DNA of 64,000 bases from contig OU744721.1 of the NCBI GenBank assembly GCA_916613615.1, positions 54,198,747 through 54,262,746 of the forward strand. Direction: 5' to 3'. The notes beneath the pieces were generated by a model. That model was not told the origin of the DNA. It worked only from the letters and a program-made list of their open reading frames with translations, and ran no database searches. Shown in pieces: positions 12,301 to 23,867 of this stretch (positions are counted from its first letter, which is position 1; each line of letters starts with the position of its first letter). Made by a program: the position numbers and the translations under genes. This stretch comes from Steromphala cineraria (lineage: Eukaryota; Mollusca; Gastropoda; Trochida; Trochidae).

Positions 12301-15300
12301 AAGAACTTTAAAAGAAAAGATTTTAAACTACAATGATTCAGCTACATTCAGTATAAATTTCAGCTCTGTAGTGCAAGTATGTTCAGAGAAGAAGATTGTC
12401 AAAGGCGGGTGGGGTCGGAAACGGTCGAAAATGCACTAAAAGCGCACTAAAAGCAAGATGGCGGCCAAAGCACGTGACCTACGAATTTGTCCTGATTTAC
12501 TTTTTTTCATTATTTTTCATTGCGCTTCTTTTAAAAAAAAATTTAAGTCTCTAAGTGCATTTTGAAAAAAAAATCAATGTTAAATAATCGACTTTGGATT
12601 CGAACTGGACCTTGAATGTACGAGCCGATTTTGCCCAAAAGCTTAGCATATCGATTCCAGGTTAAGTGGTACCTGCATGTGAAGTTTGGGCGAATTTGGA
12701 CAAGCGGTTTGAGCTGTAGCTCGTTCACAAAAATTGTACAAATAATAATAACTAGGATTGACGCGTCAATACTTAGGTCTTCAAGATTCCTGTTTGACCT
12801 TCACATACTGTTTGACCTTGACATGACGTTTTTTCTGAGATTTAAAAAGTAACTAATACATTATCAAAATGACCACATTTCACTTGATACTCAACGTTTA
12901 GGCCTGTATTTGTGTATGTACTTTGATAGACATTAATTTCAAATTCGAATCCAAAATCCTAATGCATAAAAAAATATATTTTATGCCATTTAACTCCAAT
13001 GCGACCAAAATATGTTCTACCTAAGCAAAAAAATAACAAATTCGATCTGCAAAAGTTTGTCGGCTGAAGCCGGATTTGAACCCTAAAAGTTAGCACTCTG
13101 AATTCAGAGGCGAAGACCTTAACCACTCGACAAGGAAGCTAGCTGTCTTTGGATTGGAATTTTAGCACTAAGACTTTAGATTCACGAAGGCACAACAAAC
13201 AATCTCGCATCCAAGAATGAATTCATTGTATGGAGGGGTGCTTTTGGGCGTTTTGAGCTGTTTGATGTGTTGTTTGAGGTCAGAACGTGCTTTTGACCAT
13301 TTCGAGCTCTTTGGTGTGTTGTTTTAGGTGGAAAATACGATGTCTAGCGAGGCTAGCGCTGTTCTGAGTTCAGAGAACGTTGTAGCGACGTCTTCCGGTG
13401 TCCCGTGGCCGTATGCACGGATTTAGTGACCAAAATCGAATGTACATGACTGGACAGCGTGTTTGCATGAAATGTCTACAAGCACAAAGTGTAGAACATG
13501 CGGCCGGGAGGAAATGCATATTTCAAAGTTCAGGAGGACGACAGGCATTTTGGAAAAGAGAGTTAATCGAGGACGTCACACCCTTGCGAGTGGAATCTGC
13601 CGAGCATTTAGGCAGGAATCAGGACGGCCTCCCTTTATCTAATGACCAAGAGCCCAAGAGCTGATAGTGGCCGTCGTTATGCCCTTTTCAATTAAGGGAA
13701 GGTACATTTGCTTGTACCTACGCACTGACCCGTGCCTTTGGTCTTGAAAATAAATCTTGACCATAAAGGCTTTCAAAGTGTGTTTAGTCCACTTGCACGA
13801 TTTGTCGTCAGTCCCAAACAAAGAGTTTAATTGACAATTAGAAGAGCTTTTCTTCACATAGCTTTTTCTTCTAAAATAAGTATTGTTGAATGTACACAAT
13901 TTCATTGTTATTTAAATGTATCAAATCTATCAGTGTAAAGTTTTTCTAGTTTTTCCCCAAAATTAACCGTGCAGCATTCCTATCTGCCGAACCATTAGAG
14001 ACATTTCAAAATTGATTTTACCATTGTTTAGAGGAGAGATTTGTCTTTATTTGCATACATTATTTGTTTATGAGCATGAAAAAGTAAAGAAACGGTGATC
14101 GATGCGACATCTGCCGCAAATATCAAGCTTTATCTAAAAAAATTAGATAATTTAGCTTATGAGTCATTTACTGTGAACAATTTTATAATGAAGTACTACA
14201 CAAAAGGTTTTTGTCTTCAACAAGCGTAGCCATCGATGTATAGTATGTGTTCCTAGTGTTTTATTGCTAATGAACTACAATTTTTTAATCATTCTTATAT
14301 CAGAATCATTCAAAACAAAAGTAGGATTGACCACATGTAAATATTCCAAAATCAATGTTAATGTTTAATCTAATTTTAATGAGATTTATCACAGATTGTA
14401 TGTTCTTTTGGCTTTCATATGATATATAGAACAAATATGTATCACGTGTCGTAGGTTAACACGGATTTTTCAAACATACCCACCAAAACACCCGTTTTCA
14501 AAAATGCAAACTTTGACCCTTCCTCGTGACCGGAAATCATTGTTCGCGATCGATTTTATTCTTTTATCTTGAAGACCTTGCTCATGTCTAACTGTCATGC
14601 AAAAATCATTAAGTTCTAAGGTCTGGTTTTTTAGTTATCTGCCCTTGAAGTTTGCGATTTTGAGATTTTGGTCAACTTTGAAAGGTCACAGCACAAAAAG
14701 TATTGTAGTTAAGTACTTTAAAAGAAAAGATTTTAAACTACAATGCTTCAGCTACATTCAGTATGAATTACAGCTCTGTAGTGCAAGTATCTTCAGAGAA
14801 GAAGATTGTCAAAGGCGGTTGGGGTCGGAAACGGTCGAAAATGCACTAAAAGCAAGATGGCGGCCAAAGCACGTGACCTACGAATTTGTCCTGATTTCCT
14901 TTTTTTCATTATTTTTCATTGCGCTTCCTTTAAAAAAAAATTCAAGTCTCTAAGTGTATTTTGAAAAAAAAATCAATGTTAAATTTTCGATTTTGGATTC
15001 GAACTGGACCTTTAATGTACGAAACGATTTTGCCCAAAAGCTTCGCATGTCGATTCCAGGGTAAGGGGTATCTGCATGCAAAGTTTTGTCCAATTCGGAG
15101 CAGCCGTTTGGGCTGCAGCTCGTTCACAAAAAAAGTACAAATAATAATAAAAAAAAAAAAAAACTTGAAGAATAAGTGTAAAAACAATAGGTCTTCCAGA
15201 CTTTGTCTTGAAGACCTAATAACTAGGATTGACGCGTCAATACTTAGGTCTTCAGATTCATCTTTGACCTTCACATACTGTTTGACCTTCACATTACTTT

Positions 15301-18300
15301 TTGTCTAAGAGGTAAACAGTAGCTAATACATTATCAAAATGACCAAATTCCACTTGATATTCAGTGTTAAAGACTTTTCAGAAAAATTCATCATGGTGGC
15401 CAATGTCAGCTATGACATCATTCTTCAGAGAATATTATTCCTAGTAGCAGAAAAAAATTTCGTTTCATTATCTCCCACCGTTTTCGAGATACATGTGATT
15501 TAACGTTGTAATGTAAAGAAAACACTGAAATTTGAAGATTTTTTTACCCCTACTCCATGTTGGTCCTTCTATCTCCTTAACTATCAACATTTTTATGATA
15601 AAGTACAACAAAGCAAAAGTTGTGCTTGGAATGGCGTATGAGAAAACACAATCAATTAAAAGATATCTTTATTAATAAAGAAACTGTGGAACCTTGAAAT
15701 GTGCTAAAAATGAGGATTTTCCCAAAATCGCAATATTCAAGGACTGGTCATGGACAGAATTTTTTTTATCATCACTTGTTGATATTTTTTTCCGTCTACT
15801 CATTACATCTGCTTCACAAAACATCAATGATAAAATTTCTATCTGTAACAGTTTTGAAACTAAAATTCTCAAAGTAAAATAACCCTCGAAAGATGTTAAA
15901 ATCGCCGAAAAATGTAAAAAATCTCTTTATGTCCACATATTTTCTTTAATATCAACTTTTATATGATAATAATCTGTAGTGAATTTGTTCAACAATCATT
16001 GTGGAACAGAATGCATCAAACAGATTTCTTATTTGACATTCTCTTACAGAGTAATGTCCCTTTGAACGTAACATGAAAAATGATGCTTTAAAAAAATGTC
16101 CATTTTCAAGGGCAGATAACTCATGTTCTAGATGAAAATTCCAAAAAACGGCTCGATACTTTCTTGGCAGTTCTTTTAGCTTTCATTTGAGCTATCAAAC
16201 ACTGTTGTATGTCTTGTCGTTATTGAGAAGAAGATTTTCAAAGACGAGGACTGTTAAAATCGCGAAATTGCACCAAAATTTCAGTTTTTTGAAAATAGCC
16301 AAAAATCTATTATTACGGCCGAAAACGGCTATGCGCTTATCTGATGGGGAATGTTGATGCCCACATTTTGGTGAAAGTTTTATGCGATTATCTTTCTAAG
16401 TTCTCGAGAAAATGAGGTATGAAGTTTCAACTTCAAAGGGAGATAACTCAAGAACAAATTGAAATTCGAAATTCAAAAGCTTCGCATAGCCAGTTCTCGT
16501 GATACTCTATCAGTCCTGAAAGTTTCATGTAAATCGATCGATTGGTTAGGTCAGAATCGCTGTCACAAAATCGTATAAATAATAATAATAATAAGAAAAA
16601 CCCGGATAAGAACAATAGGTCTTTGACTTTCGTCTGAAGACCTAATAATAATAAGAACTTGAAGAAATCGGATAAAAACAATAGGTCTTCACGACTTTGT
16701 CTTGAAGACCTAATAACATCTGGAGGTGTCCAGTATTGCGGGGAAGCCTGTTGAGCCGAATTGCTGTATTGCAGGACAGGAGTGTTATATGATTGTGGCC
16801 TGGATAAATCATTGGATGTATGATAAATGTTAACAGGGAGAGGGCTGAAAGTTCACACTATGACAGATAACTTCCTTTGTTTGTCCTTTCACAAACATGA
16901 CCGGTTATACATCCGTTTTGCATCTACTTTTCGTAGACAGTATAAATTCTAATGTAACAATTATTGACATGGATTTAATACTACCCATTTTATTTTATCA
17001 TATATGCATCCAGGCTTTAGGATGAAATTTCAATTTTGGGTAAAATTAATGCCAAATGAGAATTAAGTTTCGATTCCGGATATACCTTTTTTGTTGTTAT
17101 TCACATTCATTTGTAATAAACCCATTCAATGAGCTGCAATAGGCATTGTTTCATCCCAAATTATCAATTAGCAAACTTGATTCAACATAAAATAGTGATT
17201 TATTAACCGTTCGGATAGCAATCAGAGCTATCCCACCTTACGATCGAATAGATCCATAGTTTCAATTCAACAGGTTTACCCATAAATGTGATTTCTGTAA
17301 ATAAAGACGTGATACCTCCCTGTATTTTCATACCGTCACATGTCCTTCCACTCCATCCATCACTACAACCCCAGGAACAATCTCCGTTAGTCTTGTTACA
17401 CACAGTCTTGTTGACGCAGTGACCACATGTTGAGCTGCAGGATGGTCCGTACCAACCATCTTGACAACCTGCATGTAAAAATATTAAAAATAATCGTTTA
17501 AACTTTTAGAGATAACAATAGCCCTCTCCTATACAATGGTCTTAAAGACGGACAATTTGGCACTATAGTCACTATAATCACTGAGACCACGCTCATCCCA
17601 ATCACGGTGTCCTCTGAGCGAACAACAAGGCTTGGCGCTTGGTGCTTTTGCTGGACAATGTCTCTTGGTTTTAAATGCACATACAACATTAAAGAGCATT
17701 TTTGTGACAGGACGTTTAAGATAGGGTAGTATGATTTAGGGTAGTATGATTTGGGGAAGGACAGTGTATATTTAGATTTTTCTGCAGGTATGTGTATCAC
17801 TTGATTGGTTCTCATCTTGTGAGGAGCCCGTGAGGAACCCGGCACTGACCTTTTGGTTCTTCTTCAGGAACCTAAAACCACAGATGTTAATCAAACAGTT
17901 TCCTTTGGTAAAATAACTCCAAAGTATGTGGATAAGATGATATTGATCTGGCATCGATTTAGAAGATAAATAGTTGCGTTTGTAAAATTTCCGGGATTCA
18001 TTGTTATTCAACACCTGTAAATTTAGTTTAAAACCTTATAATTCATGAAATGTAGTTAAATGATTAACATTTAAACCACATATTTCTCACCTGTCTGACA
18101 GTCATCACCCATGTATCCAGCTTGACATTCTAGTTTACATCTTCCAGTCACTTTATCACACACGTCACATCTACATCGCTTATCGCAGTCTTCCCCAAAC
18201 CAACCGTCACTGCAAACTGTAACAAGAATTTCATCACAACCCGGCTCATAGTCATGAAAGTAATCAGTTAGTGAGAAATGTTCACAATCATATTCCTATA

Positions 18301-21300
18301 CTCCCGCCTCACAGCGGGTTGGGGTCTGTATGGGGGATGATCGGGGATTCGGGTGTACATAGCGTTTATTCTGTCCGTCCATCACACAAGTTTGTCAGTA
18401 GCATATCTCCTATACCATACATGATGGTTTCACCCAATCTAAATAAATTTAGATCAACAGGTTTTATATTTGGTCAACAGTATGACAAAATAAAAAATCT
18501 GTTGATTTAAATTTATTTAGATTGGGTTTCACCAAGCGTCATTTACATTTCAACCACAATCGCCGAAATATTTCCTTTTGGGGTTGTCTCACGTTTGATT
18601 TTCTTCGGGTTTCGATAGAAACATGATATTAACGAAAAGGGGTCATTTTGTTCGGAGATCTCATTTACTAAACTTGCTTGCTTCACAAAACTTCATAAAC
18701 ATTTCAACCATGATCCTACAATGTACACGTACCTTTTGGTGGGTAAAACCTATCTCTGGATTCAACTTTGGATGATTCTCTATGTGGTTTCAATGGGAAA
18801 ATTACATCAACAGTGATTACAGAACCATTTGGTAAGGATTATATCCCCTATCCTATACATGCTAGCTTCACCAAACGTCATACACAACAAATATGTTTTT
18901 TTTTATATAGCCAATATTGTTTGAGATCAAAGGAAAAGAAAAAAATATATTATACTATGATATATATATACTCAGGGGCAAAGAAACGATACCATATAAA
19001 ATATAATATAATAATAAATATAATATAATATAATATAATATAATATAATAAATATAATATAATATAATATAATATAATATAATATAATATAATATAATAT
19101 AATATAATATAATATAATATAATATATAATATAAGATAGTACAAGCCGTGATTGATAATTACGGTTACTTCATGTTTTAAGCAGCCACCCGAACTAAGTT
19201 ATGATTTTAAAATCAATATTTACTCAAGTTTTAGAAAATCTTCTAAACTAGACCAGATAGGATTTATAGCAGTTTTTTGGCAGTTGCCGCCGTTGTCGCA
19301 CTCGCGTCACTGAATAGAACTTTTTCCCACTAAGCTTTAAAGAAATCGTATTCATAACTTACTGCTAATACACTTTAACAACATGACATACTTAATACTC
19401 AAACCTTAATTATCAATACCTGTCCAACAGCGCCTCCCCTTTCATCTGTATTAGAATTGAAGACAAATCAATTTCTATCTTATTGACTCTACTCAAACGA
19501 TAGATATTGCAATTACTTACTGAAGACTTGAACTTCGCAAACGCTGAAGTATCGCCCTATAACTTTAATGGTAAGGTTGTTTCCGATCAGAGTGTTACCA
19601 CAGGTAACATTTTCTATGGTTTCAGGAGCCTCAGAATCTGGCCATTTCTTGCATTGTTTTCCATCTATGAGTATTTCCATACCATTTCTTCTCCATAAAT
19701 CTGTAAAACATAAGAGTATTAATGATATTCTACAATTTGACATTGTACTATCATTTTGTACTTGATAAATGTGGCCCATCGATTTTATTCTATAACATTT
19801 GCAGGATAAATGCTGAACATTGTTTTAATATGATAATAATCATAACTGCCAATTTATAGTACTTATCATAAATTGTACTTTCAAAGAAGCTGCTTAGCGC
19901 TTCGCTCAACCCTAAAGATGTGTATTCAGGAACCCATTTGTACAGTTTGGTGGAATGTGCAATGTGGATATAGTGCTTTGCCTAAGGACACAACGGATAT
20001 GTAACATATGTCTGCTGTCTCCACCTGAATTGAAGCCGGATCTTTAACGTGACAGTCTGGAAAGCTGATCCCATCATCAACGCGCTACAGCGTTAATTTA
20101 TAATTTGATAAGCGTTAGTTTTAAAGTTGCAATTCTAAAATTTGATGATTGTTGTAAAGTCGTATTTTAAAGGCGTATGGAGCTTTCAAATAAATGTTAG
20201 GAAATATGAATTGTTAGAATACTGATCGTATACATTTAAAATGTTACAGCTGAAATTAAGACAATCAGGTCGCTGTTTGTCACGGACATTTTTATTTGTT
20301 ATCAGTTTCATATTTTGTAAAACATGAAGGTAAAAGTACTAAACTTATATATGCTCTATCCCTTTGAAACACTTACTTTGTTTTTCTTCTTCTCGGTTGT
20401 AGATCTTCATGTACCTAATCTGGTTGACTCCATTGTCTCCCAGTTGTACACTCCACCAGGAGTTGTTCCTCCAGTCTGTGTGAGAGCAATTAAACAATGC
20501 TACCACATTGCTAGTGCTTATATTACCATCAACAGCCAGGTTAGCTGGATGATCATATCCAAGATATGTGAAATTTCCCTGTTGACTTGCTGTACAATGG
20601 AGGGCGACATTTTCTGGAATGAGCATAATTGGTTCTGTTATATTTCAGCATCATGATCCCTCATATTGTTTGATCTCTTATCTTCGTACCATAAGATTTA
20701 AATAAAGTCAATAAAATATAAAAAACAGTTGTGAAATCAAAAGAGGCAGTATAAAATAATGTCCAGAATGTCGCTGCCCATCTTCCAACCATTCTCTACC
20801 CACAGAGGCAGATCAAGTCATGAAATGTTGATACAGCCTCTGTGGGTAGGGAATGGTTGGAAGATGGGCAGCGACATTCTGGACATTATTTTATTCAAAG
20901 TGATATTAGCAAATGTTTTATCAGCTCCTGCATTTTTCAGGGATACAGAACTGATCTCCGTGCATACAGGCATACGGTTCTTTTCGGACAAAACGGAACA
21001 AAAACATAAGACCTTGTTCATTGCCGTATATGGAACAATGTTTATGAGAAGTGTTGCCTTTTAAGGTTTTCAGCTCCTTCCAAGCATTATTGTTATGTGT
21101 TTCCGTGGAAACGCGTCTTTTTTTGAACTGATCTAAGAAACTAGAAAGGAGCTTATTGAAACTGGCACCTTTCAACGTTTTCTAACCTTTGTTTTTTTGG
21201 AAATGTGATTTAGATTTTTTTCTAGACTAGCACTCAAAAACTGTAAGCATTGCTCATTGAATAATGGCATTTTCTCTACACAGAGGTAGATCAACTTAAG

Positions 21301-22886
21301 ATCATAATTTTTGATACTGAATCATGGCAAAGTCAGTGTTATATAAAACTCCGTTTCCATGCGAGAAGTGTTATCATTTGCTAAAAAAACTAAACGGTTT
21401 ATTTTCAAAATTTCTCAGCCAGGGGAACTGCCGGCTCGATCAACATTTCCTGACTTGACCTGCCTCTGTAGGGAGAAAGTCAGAAACTATTGATAGTTCG
21501 TATTTGGCAGTTTAGTTCGTGTTCACGAAAACACACGTTGTACATGTAAGACACATTTAGGTCATGAAAACTGATCTCGAATGGAATGGATTCACTACAG
21601 ATAAACTGTGTTGGACCTTTAATCAACTTTAAATATGTTTAGCACAAATAAATGAATACAGTAATCATAGAAATATTTTTAATAATGTTTAGTAATTTCC
21701 CCACTGTACGGGGGATACAGCCGACACGCTTCTTTTTTTTTCAAAACTGATTATTGGCCAATTGTATATTGCTTTTTATAATAGTTTTACCATACTGTTA
21801 GTATGTTCTAATTGTGTCCTCTTTTTTCGCAATTTGTTCAAATAAGTGTTACCTAAGAATAATTAGACAACCATAATGTATGTAAACAATTACACGATGT
21901 GTCATACTTTTAAGAGATAACCTTGGTCTTTGCCGTCAAATGTATTTGTAGTTCTACATGAACATTCACCAGGTGCTAATGCTACTTTCTTCTGTCAAGT
22001 ATGTTGTTAAATACCTTTGAAACATTTGTATCGTTTCTTTATCCCTTGAGTGTAGTTTCATACTCTTCATAATACTTACTTTTTTGGCAATAAGGTCCAT
22101 ACCAGCCAGCTTTACAAGAAGTGCACTTTTCTAATAGATTTCGTGTACATGGCTCTTGGCAGTTGCAGTCACTTGCTGAACCAAAATGGAAATAGTTCGG
22201 TTAAGTTTGATATATCAAGTTTTTGATTGACATTCAGTGTAGATACATCGACATCTTTAATACAATAAGTGTTGCTTTATTCTGTTCAAGACTTACTTTG
22301 GAGGAGATTATAAAGTGTAACCTTTTCCATTGCATATTTCAATGTAAAGCTGCGATACAACTGGACAAATTCAGTTTCTTACTTTGTAACTTTTTCTGTG
22401 TCTAATATATTTGTTCTATCATATCCTATGATTATTTTGCATATTTAATTCTTATTTATCAGGCAAGTATAGGTACTCCATGTACCATATGTACATTGCA
22501 TGTATTTATATATCATGTCACACTATATTTTCATTAAAATAGATTTAACAAAATATCTTCTCCTTAAAAATCAATAACTACCAAAAAAACATGTGTCAAA
22601 GGGATATAAGTCTAACAGTTTGAAATAGGCTGTTGCAGACTTTAAAAACTTATACAGTAAATCGTTGTACTTCTGGCAATACAAAGTTTATTTTTTAAAT
22701 CAACCGTCTACAAGAAAGAAAAGAGAGCTTTTGACGTAATAGTCGCCGGAGTATAATGGGGCCTGTAATAGAACACCAACAATAGACATCGTCGAAATAT
22801 ACTTCAAGTAGGACAGGAAGTTATTACTTACCTACTTCTTCGAGTAGATATGTTGCTATGATACATACAAGGAGGATGCGATTCAT
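9190..22886 (-). CDS. Gene A: lectin (fucolectin-like) plus EGF-repeat transmembrane receptor, 9 coding exons
   Basis: Spliced minus-strand gene. Exons in coding order: 22832-22886, 22080-22175, 20377-20613, 19521-19700, 18091-18216, 17334-17468, 11142-11278, 10263-10374, 9190-9343. All have GT donors and AG acceptors. Predicted protein about 410 aa: signal peptide (1-18), Cys-rich module (19-50), F5/8C-fucolectin-like domain (51-189), three EGF-like modules (190-231, 232-276, 277-322), transmembrane helix (about 330-356), cytoplasmic tail (360-410) with YEIP and a C-terminal YEAI. The start is the ATG opening the hydrophobic leader; the 5' UTR continues into an upstream exon. The architecture suggests a type I surface receptor that binds glycan or debris and signals through phosphotyrosine. 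This is inference: no kinase or phosphatase domain is present, unlike mollusc receptor phosphatases with similar ectodomains. One point of doubt is the frame of the seventh exon (see its entry). Paralog of gene B. Confidence 0.85.
10263..10374 (-). CDS. Gene A exon 8: transmembrane segment
   Basis: A 112-nt exon encoding DYSNKWHVLP followed by an uninterrupted hydrophobic stretch of about 27 residues ending FCLL, then the basic stop-transfer RQGR. This fits a single-pass type I membrane protein. It ends in phase 2, the only non-phase-1 junction in the gene. Nearly identical to gene B exon 10. Confidence 0.88.
10375..11141 (-). other. Gene A intron 7
   Basis: No supported gene or repeat; open frames here have no recognisable motif. 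Confidence 0.5.
11142..11278 (-). CDS. Gene A exon 7: EGF-like module 3 (frame to be confirmed)
   Basis: Encodes CKEERYGQDC, CGHCANNVSC, TTGHCADGC and a final EGCDR; counterpart of gene B exon 9 (57054-57191, 138 nt). From printed coordinates I count 137 nt here, one short of what an open phase 1-1 exon needs. The uncertainty is at about 11150-11161. Either I miscounted or there is a real 1-nt deletion that would frameshift gene A before its membrane segment. The exon lies about 6 kb from exon 6, across a repeat-filled intron. Confidence 0.75.
12058..12899. repeat. Interspersed element copy 1 (pair with 14469-15369)
   Basis: Highly similar over its length to the second copy 2.4 kb away, same orientation. 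Ends with the run acaaataataataac and gaccttcacatactgtttgacctt. Class not recognised; the taa-rich tail suggests a retroelement 3' end. Confidence 0.85.
13058..13135 (-). repeat. tRNA-like sequence (pseudo-tRNA or SINE head)
   Basis: The minus strand reads GTCGAGTGGTTAAGG (box A) and GGGTTCAAATCC (box B) with a stem-forming CTCTGAATTCAGAG between. Acceptor halves do not pair, so it is not a working tRNA. Confidence 0.5.
14469..15369. repeat. Interspersed element copy 2
   Basis: Matches 12058-12899 but carries an extra A-rich stretch and the hairpin unit aataggtcttc..gaagacctaataa at about 15150-15225, absent from copy 1. Confidence 0.85.
16568..16714. repeat. Two tandem hairpin units of the aggtcttc/gaagacct family
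   Basis: Each unit has aayaataggtctt, a loop of about 11 nt around gactttcgtc or gactttgtc, and gaagacctaataa. Preceded by (ataata)n. Same hairpin as at 15150-15225. Confidence 0.75.
17334..17468 (-). CDS. Gene A exon 6: EGF-like module 2
   Basis: A 135-nt phase 1-1 exon with CQDGWYGPSC, CGHCVNKTVC, NGDCSWGCSDGW and GRTC. The eight-Cys spacing is intact; donor GTATGA, acceptor TGCAG. The gene B counterpart at 56516-56640 is dead, so this module survives only in A. Confidence 0.87.
18091..18216 (-). CDS. Gene A exon 5: EGF-like module 1
   Basis: A 126-nt phase 1-1 exon encoding ICSDGWFGEDCDKRC...CDVCDKVTGRC...CQAGYMGDDC, a laminin-type EGF-like module as in MEGF10 and scavenger receptor F proteins. 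It differs from gene B exon 5 at only two residues (KLEC against KRGC). Unusual donor GTGAGA, shared with B. Confidence 0.88.
18433..18526. mobile_element. 94-bp foldback MITE with candidate 5-bp target duplication and empty site
   Basis: Arms 18433-18460 and 18499-18526 (cccaatctaaataaattta...) pair over 28 bp with one mismatch. It is flanked by tttca on both sides. A related sequence near 18860 (catgctagcttcaccaaacgtcat) looks like the same site without the insertion. Confidence 0.8.
18990..19135. repeat. (tataa)n microsatellite
   Basis: About 145 bp of nearly pure ataat/tataa pentamer in gene A intron 4. Confidence 0.95.
19521..19700 (-). CDS. Gene A exon 4: second half of fucolectin/F5-8C-like domain
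   Basis: A 180-nt phase 1-1 exon. It opens with LWRRNGMEILIDGKQC (compare the GAEI strand of fucolectins), has a Cys pair around KQCKKW and NVTC, and ends in the hallmark SVCEVQVF closing strand. With exon 3 it completes a domain of about 139 residues, usual for this family. Confidence 0.88.
20377..20613 (-). CDS. Gene A exon 3: first half of fucolectin/F5-8C-like domain
   Basis: A 237-nt phase 1-1 exon. Landmarks of the FTP (fucolectin) branch of the discoidin fold: NVALH near the start, a LAVDGN segment, then HTDWRNNSWWSVQLGDN, matching the family pattern HTD..NNPWW.VDL. It ends in YNREEEKQ. Several N-x-S/T sites (NFT, NIS, NCS, NNS) suggest glycosylation. A His in HTD and an Arg in YNR sit where eel fucolectin has fucose-contacting residues; that alignment is tentative. 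Confidence 0.88.
20751..20894. repeat. Long near-perfect hairpin (59-bp arms, 26-bp loop)
   Basis: Left arm 20751-20809, right arm 20836-20894; one mismatch seen (attctctacc against attccctacc). Lies in gene A intron 2 and has no counterpart in gene B intron 2. A diverged relative with the motif cacagaggyagatcaa and its inverse lies at about 21270-21480. Confidence 0.9.
21270..21480. repeat. Diverged relative of the 20751-20894 hairpin
   Basis: Left end tctctacacagaggtagatcaa, right end ttgacctgcctctgtaggga: inverted and similar to the arms of the neighbouring hairpin, with a longer loop. Confidence 0.55.
22080..22175 (-). CDS. Gene A exon 2: N-terminal Cys-rich (half-EGF) module
   Basis: A 96-nt phase 1-1 exon encoding about 32 residues with six cysteines, ending in a GWYGPYC motif as in the second half of an EGF-like module. 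Matches gene B exon 2 with few changes (for example SDCNCQEPC against CVCNCQVPC). Donor GTAAGT, acceptor TTCAG. Confidence 0.88.
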
Positions 22887-22918
22887 CGTTCACAGATTGC
22901 TGTTATTTTTTCGATCTT
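22832..22918 (-). CDS. Gene A exon 1: end of 5' UTR and signal peptide
   Basis: Coding part is 22832-22886 (55 nt, phase 1 donor GTAAG). It encodes MNRILLVCIIATYLLEEV, a typical signal peptide core with little polar sequence. An acceptor (CTTTTAG) lies at 22919-22920, so 22887-22918 is 5' UTR spliced to an upstream non-coding exon. The 5' UTR stretch and the leader are almost identical to gene B at 41668-41755. Confidence 0.88.
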
Positions 22919-23468
22919 CTAAAAGTAAAGAATCAATTGACACTCTAATATGTGAATAATTATATTTAAATCAAGAAAAAGGCTTGTTTTTTCAGGTGTT
23001 TATGTCACACTTTAGGTTTAACCTTTCTATGAAAAGTCTACACGCTTTGTTTAGATCTATCCATATTCATTATGAGACTTTGTAGCAGTATGATGTGATA
23101 TTCCTTTTTCATGATATTGTGTGGGATCAATGCTGATTTTATAGATTTTCTGTTTCTATGAATTTTAAAATATAACGGCAAATAAGTTTGAGTGTTGGTA
23201 AAAGGTGATCTTGTGGACTAAATCGTCGATTATATTGATACATTTGATATTCGATGAATCTGTTAATCAACTCCTAAAAATTTAAAAGTGACCAGAAATA
23301 TAATATGTTTTTCAGAAATCATCCCTGCTCGTATATCTAATATAATTAATTGTCGTAACTTATTTAAATTATGCTGTACACGTGGTAAAACGATGCATAC
23401 TAATCTTAAAACATTTATAAATATATAAACAGATGCATATTGAAATAGGTTAATGTTGAAATACTTAC

Positions 23469-23600
23469 TTTGTTGGTTTGCTATAATTATTGTTGACAGT
23501 TAATACGAGCGAATGAGTTACTCTATCCCAAAAAGTTTGACGCATTATCAAATGTCTACGAGGCCAACGAAGCTGCTAATCTCACAGTAATGTAACTAAG
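23469..23600 (-). promoter_or_regulatory. Gene A putative promoter / non-coding first exon
   Basis: On the minus strand this stretch ends in CAACAAA followed by a consensus donor GTAAGT (23463-23468). It resembles 40185-40301 upstream of gene B, with shared blocks such as GCAGYTTCGTTG, GTAGACATTT and AACTGTCAACA. Non-coding conservation next to a donor, plus an acceptor just before the signal-peptide exon, suggests a 5' UTR exon with its promoter. The transcription start cannot be placed and no convincing TATA box was seen. Confidence 0.5.
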
Positions 23601-23867
23601 GAAAGCATCATGCTTTATCACTGAACAGATTAACTGCTCAAACATATTAATATAGATAAGATACTTTGGATGAGGAAATATCCTCATTTGCCCTTATGAA
23701 TAAATCGGATAAATCAATGTACCTTTTTCATCAATTGATAAATATCATTTTAAAGAAAAAGATGGACATTTTTTGGGTAATTTCACAATCAATTTTGGAG
23801 TGACAAGTAACACAATTAGTACGTGGTCACTATACGGGACGAGAGCATGGCATGGCCATTGTTTATG

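Larger units (their letters stand above)
11279..17333 (-). other. Gene A intron 6, about 6 kb and repeat-filled
   Basis: Holds a direct duplication (12058-12899 and 14469-15369), a tRNA-like sequence, hairpin units at 15150-15225 and 16568-16714, and a GC-richer open frame at 13398-13664 with no recognised motif. The exons either side correspond to the dead exon and exon 9 of gene B, where the interval is only about 0.4 kb. Confidence 0.6.

Noticed and set aside
13398..13664. 88-aa open frame with GC-richer composition in gene A intron 6
   Set aside because: No recognisable domain, no splice or conservation support; noted but not called as a gene.
17772..18014. Extra exon of gene A matching 52699-52938 downstream of gene B exon 5
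   Set aside because: The two regions are homologous, but frames do not stay in register and there is no Cys pattern; best explained as conserved paralogous intron.
18950..19144. 64-aa open frame of Tyr/Ile/Leu repeats
   Set aside because: Translation of the tataa microsatellite.
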